From contig NZ_CANLVF010000001.1 in the NCBI RefSeq assembly GCF_947494555.1, forward strand, positions 620,001-684,000: a stretch of DNA of 64,000 nt, in the 5' to 3' direction. Position numbers and translations under genes: made by a program. The DNA comes from an uncultured Roseibium sp. (GTDB lineage: Bacteria; Pseudomonadota; Alphaproteobacteria; Rhizobiales; Stappiaceae). Under the pieces are notes generated by a model, which saw only the letters and a list, made by a program, of their open reading frames with translations, had not been told where the DNA came from and ran no database searches. Below, piece by piece: positions 24,851 through 31,731 of the stretch. How positions within the stretch are numbered: the stretch's first letter is position 1; each line of letters opens with the position of its first letter.

Positions 24851-25885
24851 CTAGTAACGCGGTCTCTGGTGTTCTTCGTCATTCTTGCCGATTTCCAGAT
24901 CGTCGAAATCCTTGCGGATCTTGTTTTCGGTAAACTCGTTGTCTTCATATTCACCGAAACCAACTGCCTGCAATTCATAGCCCGGTGCCTTGTGTTTCTT
25001 GCCGTCCGATCCGGTGTATTCGACGTCCTTGCGCGGATCGTTCGTGCCGTGCGTGTCATGATAGGAGTGAATGAGCTCGTGCCCGAGGCCGATTGCCGGG
25101 TCGCGCGTCATCCAGTCTTCACCGTTGAGTTTGTCCCTGTCAGGATTGAAATAGACCGTACTGTCGGTGCCTGGCCCAGGCTTGTCGTTGACGGTGTCGT
25201 AATTGCAGTCGTTCCAATCCGCCGGCGCTTCCTGATTGCCCTTGCCTGGCTTGTTGACCCGGATCTTGGTCGTCTTGTCGCTCGAATCGAGCGCCATAAG
25301 CAGGCCCATCCCGGTCGGAGACTGAGCCAGCGTGTCCAGCGCATCCATGGTTTTTTTCTTGAACTCGTCGGTACCGTCCACCTTGATCGACGACTGACCG
25401 TTCTTGATCTTCTCCATCAGGGCATTGCGTCTGAGATCGGCAATCTGTTTGGGCGACAGGTTGGATGCCGCTCCGCCACCTGCAGCCGCGCCTGCAGCGC
25501 CGCCGGCTCCTGCGCCTGCACCGCCAGCACCTGCGCCGCCCGCGCCTCCGGCACCACCTGCGCCGCCGCCACCACCCGGGCCGGGCGTCATACCAATAAG
25601 CACCCTTGGATATCCGGTGGTGAGGGCACCCGCCTTGAGCGTCAGATCAGTCATACGCGCGGCAGGCAACCCTTCTACCAGAACGTTGAAAGCGCCTGTG
25701 ATGATCGGGTCGCCACCGATGGGCGGCGGCGGACCGACACACAGGCAAAGGTCGGTCACCCGCGCTTGCGGGAACATGCCGGTGATTACGGTCCAGGCCC
25801 CTTTCCAGGCAATCGGCAAGGGCGTGCCCAGGCAACTCGGACAGGAATGCAAATCGACAATGATGCGGGACGCAGGAAATTTCAT
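24851..25885 (-). CDS. PAAR-domain protein with C-terminal M91-like zinc metallopeptidase (putative T6SS effector)
   Basis: This 344-residue protein has three parts. Residues about 1-100 form a PAAR domain (HSCPSCLGTPLP, GSPLI-like GGDPIITG, AARMTDLT), which caps a type VI secretion spike. A Gly/Ala repeat linker spans about 103-140. The C-terminal domain carries the zinc motif HELIH (269-273) followed by SYHDTHG, as in M91/NleD-type effector peptidases. It should be delivered into a target cell and cut a protein there. ATG at 25885 is chosen; a TTG two codons upstream is possible. No other type VI secretion gene is in the window, so this is an orphan effector island. Confidence 0.82.
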   Translation of the reverse strand: MKFPASRIIVDLHSCPSCLGTPLPIAWKGAWTVITGMFPQARVTDLCLCVGPPPPIGGDPIITGAFNVLVEGLPAARMTDLTLKAGALTTGYPRVLIGMTPGPGGGGGAGGAGGAGGAGAGGAGAGAGGAAGAAAGGGAASNLSPKQIADLRRNALMEKIKNGQSSIKVDGTDEFKKKTMDALDTLAQSPTGMGLLMALDSSDKTTKIRVNKPGKGNQEAPADWNDCNYDTVNDKPGPGTDSTVYFNPDRDKLNGEDWMTRDPAIGLGHELIHSYHDTHGTNDPRKDVEYTGSDGKKHKAPGYELQAVGFGEYEDNEFTENKIRKDFDDLEIGKNDEEHQRPRY

Positions 25886-25956
25886 GGTCAAACCGGTTCT
25901 TTAAAAATCACGCCGAAAGTGTCAGCCGATTGCCGGTTTTCGTCAATGCCGCCGCG

Positions 25957-26508
25957 TCACACTTTGCCGGAATGTCGTGAAAGACAGGCTGTGGGTACCG
26001 ACGAAGTTAGCCAGACACCGTTTTCAGTCCGGTAAAAAAGGTCTCCGTCACCCGCCATTTTCCCGGCATCAACCGCAAGCACGACCGGCTTTCCGTGTCT
26101 TTTACCGACTTTGATTGCCGTATCGACATTGTCCGACAGATGCACATGATGACGTTTCATCGGTTTCAACCCCACGTGCAGGATAGACGACAGAAATCTT
26201 TCGGCGGTGCCATGAAAGAGGAGGTCCGGCGGTGGAACAGGGGTCAGCTCCAGGTCAATCTTGAGGGAGTGGCCCTGCCGCGCGCGTATCATTGTGCCGT
26301 CTTCAGAAAACTCAAAGCGCTGTTTGTCATTCAAGGCAACGACATTGCCGAGCTTTGCAGCGTCGCAAGAGACACCTTTGTCGGAAAGTGCTTTCAAAAC
26401 CGCGTCGACATTCGCCCAACCTGTTTCGGAAAGCGCCAGGCCGGCATCCTGCGGACAGTGCCGAAGCCAGTAGGAAAGCTGTTTGGAGATTTTTGTTATG
26501 TTTTGCAT
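25957..26508 (-). CDS. kptA: RNA 2'-phosphotransferase (Tpt1/KptA family)
   Basis: This 183-residue enzyme transfers a 2'-phosphate from RNA to NAD+, giving ADP-ribose 1''-2'' cyclic phosphate. Family signatures are visible: KQLSYWLRHCPQDAGL near the start (Arg-His of the catalytic set), the central GTAERFLSSILHVGLKPM, then RHHVHLS and GKPVVLAVDA. In fungi it completes tRNA splicing; in bacteria its natural substrate is uncertain. It lies downstream of the slipin gene and the tRNA-like block on the same strand, an RNA-repair-like context. A terminator and a REP-like repeat stand between it and the slipin gene, so it may also have its own promoter. Confidence 0.92.
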   Translation of the reverse strand: MQNITKISKQLSYWLRHCPQDAGLALSETGWANVDAVLKALSDKGVSCDAAKLGNVVALNDKQRFEFSEDGTMIRARQGHSLKIDLELTPVPPPDLLFHGTAERFLSSILHVGLKPMKRHHVHLSDNVDTAIKVGKRHGKPVVLAVDAGKMAGDGDLFYRTENGVWLTSSVPTACLSRHSGKV

Positions 26509-26530
26509 TTTCGGTATTTGTTTCGTGCCA

Positions 26531-26598
26531 CCCCGGCCTTGAGCCGGGCCTCGACAAGCATTGCAAATTGGCCCCAGCTCAAGACCGAGGCAGTGTAA
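26531..26598. repeat. REP/BIME-like palindromic repeat
   Basis: CCCGGC-CTTGA-GCCGGG at 26532-26548 is followed about 24 bases on by a second, diverged and inverted unit (CCCCAGCTCAAGACCGAGG, 26573-26591). The CGGCCTTGAGCCGGG core resembles dispersed intergenic palindromes common in alphaproteobacteria. Confidence 0.45.
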
Positions 26599-26608
26599 AA
26601 AAAGAAAA

Positions 26609-26630
26609 CGGCGCGGGTTGCCCCGCGCCG
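26609..26630 (-). terminator. rho-independent terminator after the slipin gene
   Basis: A 9-bp perfect GC stem CGGCGCGGG/CCCGCGCCG with a four-base loop is followed on the minus strand by TTTTCTTTTTTT. It begins 8 bases past the slipin stop. Confidence 0.9.
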
Positions 26631-26637
26631 TCCGTTG

Positions 26638-27792
26638 TTATGCCGCGCTGTCGTCTCGCAGCTTGACGAGATCGTTCATCAAGCCTCCGGTTCCGTTGTG
26701 GACCGTCAGCCGGTCCACCTTTCCGACGATCGATTCCAGCGCTTCCAGTTCCTTCAGCCGCAGCATGACCGGGTTTTCGGCCATGACCTTGGCGGTGTTC
26801 AGAAGCGAACGGGTTGCGTTCGTTTCTTCCCGGCGCCGGATCACGTTGGCTTCGGCCTCTTTTTCAGCCGTCACGACCTTGTTGAGGATCTCACGCATTT
26901 CACCCGGCAGGATGACATCCTTCAGGACGATATCGTGGATCTCGACACCGATCGCAGCCATGTCCGACTTGATCCGCGCGGTTGCTTCCGCATTGACCTC
27001 GCCCTTGCGTTCGAGGATCTGGTCCAGCTTCAGCGCGCCGAGCTGCTTCCGGAAAACCATCTGCAGCGCCCGGTGCAGCGTGTCCGTGAAGTCCTTGACC
27101 TCCTGGGCTGCCTTGACCGGGTCAACCACGCGGAATTCCGCAGACAGGTTGATCCGGATCGTGACACGGTCGAGCGTCAACACTTCCTGGCCGGTGACAT
27201 CGAGGCTCTGCCGTTTCAAATCGATGAGCTTTTGCGTCAGAGACCGACCGGCTTTCCAGAACGCATGCACACCGGCCTCAAGCGTCCGGGTGAGGACACC
27301 GTCGACAAACAGCAGCGCAACACCTCCCTCGTTCACCCGAACGATTTCAAACTGCTGCGTCTGCTTCGCATCGCCCAGCCGGCGCATCAGTTTCTGCGTC
27401 AGCTCCGGCTGGTCCTGCGTGTCGATCAGTTCCCAGGTCCACGGTCCCGCATCCTTCCACAGAACGAGCCTTTCGTCAGGACCCAGAACCTTGTGAACCC
27501 GGCCGTCCCGCTCGACAACCGCCACTTCGGCAGACCGGGTCCGCACGACGGTCAAGTGCTTTTCAGCCACATCAGGGAGTTTATCGAAGAGCGCCTTCTC
27601 GTAACCGGAACGGAACTCGGGGTTCGCCAATGCCTGGCGCTCGATTACGAGCGTTCCACGGCCGTTTTTGAGGCTGTGTTCACCCGGTTCGAGGATACCC
27701 TGAAGCTCACCCCTGACAAGGTGCAGCGCCCGTTCGTTTTCGGAAATCACAACGCGGGTCCGCCCGCGGATTTTGTCGAGAATAGTCATCAT
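26638..27792 (-). CDS. slipin family SPFH/band-7 protein
   Basis: This 384-residue SPFH protein has a beta-rich N-terminal region (about 1-100), the band-7 core with TLDRVTIRINLSAEFRVVDP (about residues 210-230), and an alpha-helical segment GVEIHDIVLKDVILPGEMR then EKEAEANVIRRREETNATRS. No N-terminal hydrophobic anchor is visible, unlike membrane stomatins, so membrane contact would be indirect. The ATG at 27792 follows GGAAGGAG. It sits below a 550-base leader containing tRNA-like elements and above kptA. Slipins of this sort occur in bacterial RNA-repair neighbourhoods. Confidence 0.9.
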   Translation of the reverse strand: MMTILDKIRGRTRVVISENERALHLVRGELQGILEPGEHSLKNGRGTLVIERQALANPEFRSGYEKALFDKLPDVAEKHLTVVRTRSAEVAVVERDGRVHKVLGPDERLVLWKDAGPWTWELIDTQDQPELTQKLMRRLGDAKQTQQFEIVRVNEGGVALLFVDGVLTRTLEAGVHAFWKAGRSLTQKLIDLKRQSLDVTGQEVLTLDRVTIRINLSAEFRVVDPVKAAQEVKDFTDTLHRALQMVFRKQLGALKLDQILERKGEVNAEATARIKSDMAAIGVEIHDIVLKDVILPGEMREILNKVVTAEKEAEANVIRRREETNATRSLLNTAKVMAENPVMLRLKELEALESIVGKVDRLTVHNGTGGLMNDLVKLRDDSAA

Positions 27793-28134
27793 TTCAATAC
27801 TCCTTCCATGGCTCTAAGGCACTTGGCTGTCCTTTCTTCACGTTGATGTTGGGTTTGTGGTTGGTGGTTTCCGGTACGCCTGTCGGGCGATCCGGGGCGA
27901 AAAACACTAAGCGATAATGTGGAGACCTGAAGAGTGCACGAGGGCTCCCGACGGGTTCCCGGCCAGAGGGCCTTGCGGCGATGAGGCGGGTTGCGCCCCT
28001 TCGAAAAGGGGTGCGTCCGGCAAAATCGCAGCGCAGCCTTCGACGGCAACCGGGCGAGGGCGCCTGGCGTCGGCAATCCGCTCGCCTTGTCTAAAGACAG
28101 GGCTACACGTCCTGCGTCCGCAAGATCCCTTCAG
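27793..28134 (-). ncRNA. structured leader between the tRNA-like elements and the slipin gene
   Basis: No protein gene is seen. On the minus strand the stretch is GC-rich and hairpin-rich. One hairpin is CCCCTT-TTCG-AAGGGG with a stable UUCG loop (27996-28011). A second is about 7 bp with loop TTTA (near 28087-28105). GTCGAAGG lies at 28037-28044 and recalls the G-N-CGAA-G motif that I remember, unverified, for Ro-binding bacterial Y RNAs. It may be a transcribed structured RNA continuous with the tRNA-like array, or simply a 5' leader of the slipin mRNA. Confidence 0.4.
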
Positions 28135-28200
28135 ATCCCCTATGATTTGAACAGCACCCAAAGCTGCCGGCTTAAGAAGCCAGTCCGGTTTTCAAGGCCG
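28135..28200 (-). ncRNA. degenerate tRNA-like element 3 (CUU-type loop)
   Basis: On the minus strand a 5-bp stem CTGGC/GCCGG closes a seven-base loop TTCTTAA, which in tRNA numbering gives U33, anticodon CUU (lysine) and A37-A38. It is preceded by a hairpin CCGG-N9-CCGG in the D-arm position and followed by GTTCAAATC, a canonical T-loop string, whose stem is mostly lost. No acceptor stem is found. It reads as an eroded third member of the array. Confidence 0.4.
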
Positions 28201-28201
28201 G

Positions 28202-28274
28202 GTTGTGGAGCGGGAGTTGAACCCGCGACCGTCGGGTTAGCAGTCCGATGCTCTACCTACTGAGCTATCCATGG
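28202..28274 (-). tRNA. tRNA-like element 2 (GCU anticodon, no long variable arm)
   Basis: On the minus strand the D-arm (GCTC-8-GAGC), anticodon arm (TCGGA-CTGCTAA-CCCGA, one mismatch) and T-arm (GCGGG-TTCAACT-CCCGC) are all present. The loop gives anticodon GCU, which would be serine, but the variable region is only five bases, unlike bacterial tRNA-Ser. The acceptor stem keeps just four base pairs (TGGA/TCCA), and its 5' strand overlaps the CCA end of element 1. It is unlikely to be charged normally. Confidence 0.7.
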
Positions 28275-28345
28275 TACACATGACAGGAGTCGAACCTGTT
28301 GCCTCCGGGTTACACCCCGGCGTTCAACCGTTGAACTTCATGCGC
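28272..28345 (-). tRNA. tRNA-like element 1 (GUA anticodon, six-base anticodon loop)
   Basis: A complete 74-base cloverleaf on the minus strand. The acceptor is GCGCATG/CATGTGT (7 pairs, two G-U), followed by A73 and encoded CCA. The D-arm is GTTC-AACGGTT-GAAC, the anticodon stem CCGGG/CCCGG is perfect, the variable region is five bases, and the T-arm is ACAGG-TTCGACT-CCTGT. The anticodon loop is GTGTAA, six bases instead of seven, with GUA (tyrosine) after U33. Bacterial tRNA-Tyr has a long variable arm; this does not. All stems are intact, so it is under selection or recent, and is better viewed as a tRNA mimic than a decoding tRNA. Confidence 0.75.
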
Positions 28346-28714
28346 GGATCTCCGATCTGTCAGAACAGCATCCGCACGTAAACACGGCAGGGCCGGATCA
28401 CGCGGGCGGCAGAAAAACAGCCTAACCGTTGATGTCTGTGCCAACCTCTTGATCGGTGCCGTGGTGATACTTCGTTTTCTTGAGTGGCTGCAAGTGGTAA
28501 TTCCGTGCCATGATGAAAATGGTGCATTTACATCACTATATGTTGCTATTTTGCAACTATACTGGATTTGGGCATTGACCTCGGCAGCGGGGCAAAGCGC
28601 GCGGGATTTCGACCGGTAAGGCTTTGTAGACCAGCGGAAGTCATCCCCCTTGCGCGACACCCTGACGGCAGGCACACTCGCCGCTGAGTTGAAACGCAAG
28701 CTGTGCGAGTCGTC
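28346..28714. other. divergent intergenic region upstream of the tRNA-like array
   Basis: No gene is seen in about 370 bases between the minus-strand tRNA-like block and the plus-strand NTF2-like gene. It should carry promoters in both directions. It contains a sigma-54-like -24 element, listed separately, and an AT-rich stretch at 28510-28565. Confidence 0.45.
28495..28510 (-). promoter_or_regulatory. possible sigma-54-type promoter for the tRNA-like/slipin unit
   Basis: On the minus strand TGGCACG, a perfect -24 element, is followed after four bases (GAAT) by TACCA where the -12 element TTGCA is expected. The spacing is right, but the -12 GC is not conserved. Rtc-type RNA-repair operons use sigma-54, which makes the match worth recording. 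Confidence 0.25.
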
Positions 28715-29152
28715 ATGCCGAACAAGCAGTCCCGCTTCCTGATCGATACCTATTTCGCCGCCTTCAACGCCGGTGACACCAAGAAAATGGAAAGTCTGGT
28801 GACGGAGGATCTGATCCACGACGTCAACCAGGGCGAACGGCGGGTCGGCAAGGACAAGTTCTGGTCCTTTAACGTCCATATGAGCAGATGCTACAAGGAG
28901 CGCCTTTCGGATATCGTCCTTTTCGTCAATGAAGCGGGAACGCGCGCTGCGGCCGAGTTCATCGTCCATGGGACCTATATCAACACGGACGAAGGACTTC
29001 CTGCGGCAGAGGGACAGACCTACGATCTGCCTGCCGGCAGTTTCTTTGAAATCCGGGATGGCCAGATCGCCCGGATTACGACCTATTACAACCTTCAGAA
29101 CTGGATCGATCAGGTCAAACCAGACACCGGTGAAGACGCCGAAACGTCCTGA
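28715..29152 (+). CDS. NTF2-like / ketosteroid isomerase-related protein
   Basis: This 145-residue single-domain protein has the SnoaL/NTF2-like pattern: FLIDTYFAAFNAGDTKKMESL at the start, a central FWSFNVHM, and the C-terminal GSFFEIRDGQIARITTYYN that closes the cone-shaped fold. Such proteins bind or isomerise hydrophobic small molecules; the substrate is not evident. The ATG at 28715 is taken; a GTG at 28703 in the same frame is possible. It is divergent from the tRNA-like block and precedes an SDR gene. Confidence 0.82.
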   Translation: MPNKQSRFLIDTYFAAFNAGDTKKMESLVTEDLIHDVNQGERRVGKDKFWSFNVHMSRCYKERLSDIVLFVNEAGTRAAAEFIVHGTYINTDEGLPAAEGQTYDLPAGSFFEIRDGQIARITTYYNLQNWIDQVKPDTGEDAETS

Positions 29153-29312
29153 ATTCAACTGAAGGCTCCCGACCTGGGGTCGCCACCCGACGAACTGAGT
29201 AATCTTTGGGAGCTTCGACCAGCTTGAGGGCCGAGCAGGACACCAACACGTTACTGGTTGCTGCCCTGCTGTGCGCTATACCCAAAGACAGTCAGCCATC
29301 GGGAGCATCCTC

Positions 29313-30002
29313 ATGACAGGAAACGCATTGATTGTCGGAGCCGGTTCGGGTTTGAGCGCATCGCTTGCGCGTGTCTTCTCAGGCGCCGGGTATACGGTTT
29401 TGCTGGCCGCTCGCAGTGCCGGAAAGCTTGCCGATATTTGTGAGGAAACCGGAGCCCGTGCGTTCGCTTGTGACGCGACAAAAGCAGAGAGTGTCGAGAT
29501 GCTTTTTGCCGAGCTGGATGCAAACGGAATTACCCCGGATGTCGTGATCTACAATGCCAGCGGACGAACGCGTGGCCCGATCGCGGAACTTGACCCGGAT
29601 GACGTTCGTGCGGCTCTCGATGTCACTGCCTTCGGTGCGTTCCTCGTTGCGCATGAAGCGGCCAAGCGGATGGTCCCGAAGGCTGCGGGAACAATGCTTT
29701 TCACGGGCGCATCTGCCGGTGTCAAAGGTTTCCCCCAGTCGGCTCCTTTTGCCATGGGGAAATTTGCCTTGAGAGGCCTTTGCCAGTCGCTGGCGCGTGA
29801 GCTGCACCCGAAAAACATCCACGTCGTGCACTTCGTGATAGACGGCGCCATTCACCGCGCCGACCGCGGTGCGCCTTATGACGATCCTGAAAAGACGCTT
29901 CACCCGGACGAAATCGCCCGAACCTATCTGGAAATGACCCGTCAGCACCGCAGCGTCTGGACCAACGAAATCGAGCTTCGGCCCTACGTAGAGCGGTTCT
30001 AG
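29313..30002 (+). CDS. short-chain dehydrogenase/reductase family protein
   Basis: This 229-residue SDR-fold oxidoreductase has the nucleotide-binding VGAGSGLSASLAR near residue 7-19 and VIYNASGRTRG, the equivalent of the NNAG motif. In the active site the serine is in FTGASAGVKG, but the usual Tyr-x-x-x-Lys appears as FAMGKFALRG, with phenylalanine in place of tyrosine. Catalysis may therefore be altered. ATG at 29313 follows GGGAGCA. Confidence 0.85.
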   Translation: MTGNALIVGAGSGLSASLARVFSGAGYTVLLAARSAGKLADICEETGARAFACDATKAESVEMLFAELDANGITPDVVIYNASGRTRGPIAELDPDDVRAALDVTAFGAFLVAHEAAKRMVPKAAGTMLFTGASAGVKGFPQSAPFAMGKFALRGLCQSLARELHPKNIHVVHFVIDGAIHRADRGAPYDDPEKTLHPDEIARTYLEMTRQHRSVWTNEIELRPYVERF

Positions 30003-30047
30003 TTTCAAAGCCGCCGCGTAGCGCCCGGCTGAAGTGCGCACGTGGAC

Positions 30048-30374
30048 TTAACACTTGTCTTTGGCAACACAGCACGCCCTCACTGTTTCGTTATTGTTGC
30101 AGCAATCTTCAAGCATGTAGCGCATCAGTGCGCCGACCGACTTAAAGTCAAGCCTGTATGTGATCTGGCGGGCTTGCCGGCTGGACGAGACCAGCCCGGC
30201 TTCGGACATGTTCGACAGGTGAAATGAGGTCCGCGAAGGTGTTGCACCAACGGCAGCAGCGATTTGTCCTGCGGCGAGCCCGCCGCTGCCTGCCTCCACG
30301 AGACATTTGAAAATACGCAATCGCGTTTTGCTGGAGATCGACGCAAAAGCTGCGAGTGCCATGGCTTCATCCAT
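30048..30374 (-). CDS. ArsR family regulator with cysteine-rich tail
   Basis: This 108-residue winged-helix repressor has IAAAVGATPSRTSFHLSNMSEAGLV as the recognition region (about residues 38-62). The C-terminus is thiol-rich: LEDCCNNNETVRACC then a final KC. These cysteine pairs probably bind arsenite or a similar soft metal. It is divergent from a DUF6428 gene, and both starts are flanked by one copy of the same 20-bp palindrome. Confidence 0.92.
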   Translation of the reverse strand: MDEAMALAAFASISSKTRLRIFKCLVEAGSGGLAAGQIAAAVGATPSRTSFHLSNMSEAGLVSSSRQARQITYRLDFKSVGALMRYMLEDCCNNNETVRACCVAKDKC

Positions 30375-30394
30375 ATTTCAAACTTTCTTGAAAT
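30375..30394. promoter_or_regulatory. ArsR operator, copy 1
   Basis: Palindrome ATTTCAA-ACTTTC-TTGAAAT directly abuts the ArsR start codon. It is a twin of 30419-30438. Confidence 0.8.
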
Positions 30395-30418
30395 GAAATC
30401 GAATCTGTGTTTGATTTT

Positions 30419-30438
30419 ATTTCAAGGAAAGTTGAAAT
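30419..30438. promoter_or_regulatory. ArsR operator, copy 2
   Basis: Palindrome ATTTCAA-GGAAAG-TTGAAAT has arms identical to copy 1, centre-to-centre 44 bases away. It lies just upstream of the DUF6428 ribosome binding site AAAGGA. Confidence 0.8.
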
Positions 30439-30452
30439 GAAAGGAAAAGACC

Positions 30453-30926
30453 ATGACACCAAGTGAACTTCTTCAAACATTGCAGGCCATGCCGGGAGAT
30501 CTGCCGCTCGTGTTTCAAACGGAGGGAGGCGACATCGGCGATGGCTATCATGTGACGGAATTCAAGCTTGCGAACATAAAAGGTATTGACTGCGGCGCCC
30601 GTCAGTCCGCCTGGACGGAAGCGACGTTGCAACTGCTTGACGGGCAGGGCGGGGGACATATGAAAGTCGGGAAATTCACTTCAATCCTAAGGCAAAGCGT
30701 TGCGAAGGTGCAGGGTCTTGGCGACAGTCTTCTGCATGTGGAATTCGCACACGAGAACAAGGGTATGAGGATCTATGATGTGTCGGAGCCGGTCTTGCGC
30801 GACGATGTGGTCGGCGTCGGATTGAGCGAAATTCGCGCCTATTGCAAACCGGCACAAGAACACATTGCAAAATCCGGAACGGCCGGTTGCTGCGGGTCGT
30901 CAGCGTCTTCATCGTGTTGCGCCTGA
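30453..30926 (+). CDS. DUF6428 family protein
   Basis: This 157-residue protein starts MTPSELLQTLQAMPGDLPLVF and contains GYHVTEFKLANIKGIDCG and a central LLDGQGGGHMKVGKF, a pattern I associate with DUF6428 proteins found beside ArsR genes. The tail GCCGSSASSSCCA has four cysteines suited to soft-metal binding. It is divergent from arsR with twin operators in between, so it should be induced by the same ligand. Molecular role unknown. Confidence 0.82.
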   Translation: MTPSELLQTLQAMPGDLPLVFQTEGGDIGDGYHVTEFKLANIKGIDCGARQSAWTEATLQLLDGQGGGHMKVGKFTSILRQSVAKVQGLGDSLLHVEFAHENKGMRIYDVSEPVLRDDVVGVGLSEIRAYCKPAQEHIAKSGTAGCCGSSASSSCCA

Positions 30927-31351
30927 GACAGGTGGCAACAACTGCGTTCAGCGGGGGGGCGCTGATCCAATCCGTTAGAAGATGCCACAAAGGCGAAGGC
31001 TAACAACTGAACGGGTGGAACATGGTAGCACAATCATTTCCCGTACCTGTGTGGCGGGCCTGTTCGACACAAGGAACGCCGTTCCACCCGAAAATGCCAT
31101 TTCCATTATATTTAATTCCCGAATTATAAAATCTGATTTCTCCAGTTTATGTTGCAAAATGCATAGGTATTTTACCTCGCACCGGCGCTGAAAAGGTGTC
31201 GCAACGGGCAAACGAGGTACGTTCAATGTTCGAGAATATCGGCTGGATCGTCGAAACAACTCTCAAGAATTGCGTGCATGACGCGTTCGGCGGCTTTGCC
31301 CGCTGACGGTTTGGCAGCATTCACTTCTTCGCAACCGACTGGACACAGAAA
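30927..31351. other. intergenic region before the DUF1330 gene
   Basis: No gene is seen in about 425 bases. The segment 31060-31190 is AT-rich. An open frame at 30982-31191 lacks a ribosome binding site and family resemblance. Confidence 0.5.
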
Positions 31352-31654
31352 ATGACCTACTATTCCGTACTCGCGGTAACACCGACCTCAGAAGACTGGA
31401 TTCCGGACTACATCGCCCCGGCGAACAAACTGGTGGCACAATACGGCGGCAAATATCTGGCACGGACCGCTACTCATGAACAGATCGAAGGCACCAAGGA
31501 CGACGCAGCCCTTCGCATTGTGATTGAATGGCCTTCAAGGGAAGCTGCCATGAACTTCATGAACGATGCGGAATACGCGCCACATCTGAAGGCGCGCACC
31601 GCAGGGTCGAACAGCTTTCATTTCCTGATCGAAGGCAAGGATGACCTTGCCTGA
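31352..31654 (+). CDS. DUF1330 domain-containing protein
   Basis: This 100-residue protein has a dimeric ferredoxin-like fold expected from its pattern: YSVLAVTPTSEDWIPDY, IVIEWPSREAAMNFMNDAEY near residue 62-81, then LKARTAGSNSFHFLIEG. The middle motif is the DUF1330 hallmark. No catalytic role is established. It is followed 77 bases on by an SDR gene on the same strand. Confidence 0.9.
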   Translation: MTYYSVLAVTPTSEDWIPDYIAPANKLVAQYGGKYLARTATHEQIEGTKDDAALRIVIEWPSREAAMNFMNDAEYAPHLKARTAGSNSFHFLIEGKDDLA

Positions 31655-31731
31655 GCGACCTGAAACCAACAATTGACCGTCCTGCAGATAGGCGGGGCGG
31701 TCGTGTGTTACATGGCACGGGATTTACTAGA

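Noticed and set aside
26508..26530. TGGCACG upstream of kptA as a sigma-54 promoter
   Set aside because: It lies only about 17 bases before the kptA start codon and there is no -12 element at the right spacing; it overlaps a REP-like repeat.
28080..28130. a fourth tRNA-like element (loop with ACGTGTAG)
   Set aside because: A short CAGG/CCTG stem surrounds it, but no D-arm, T-loop or acceptor strand can be paired.
29153..29240. terminator after the NTF2-like gene
   Set aside because: GGCTCCC and GGGAGCT can pair but the loop is over 35 bases and no T-run follows.
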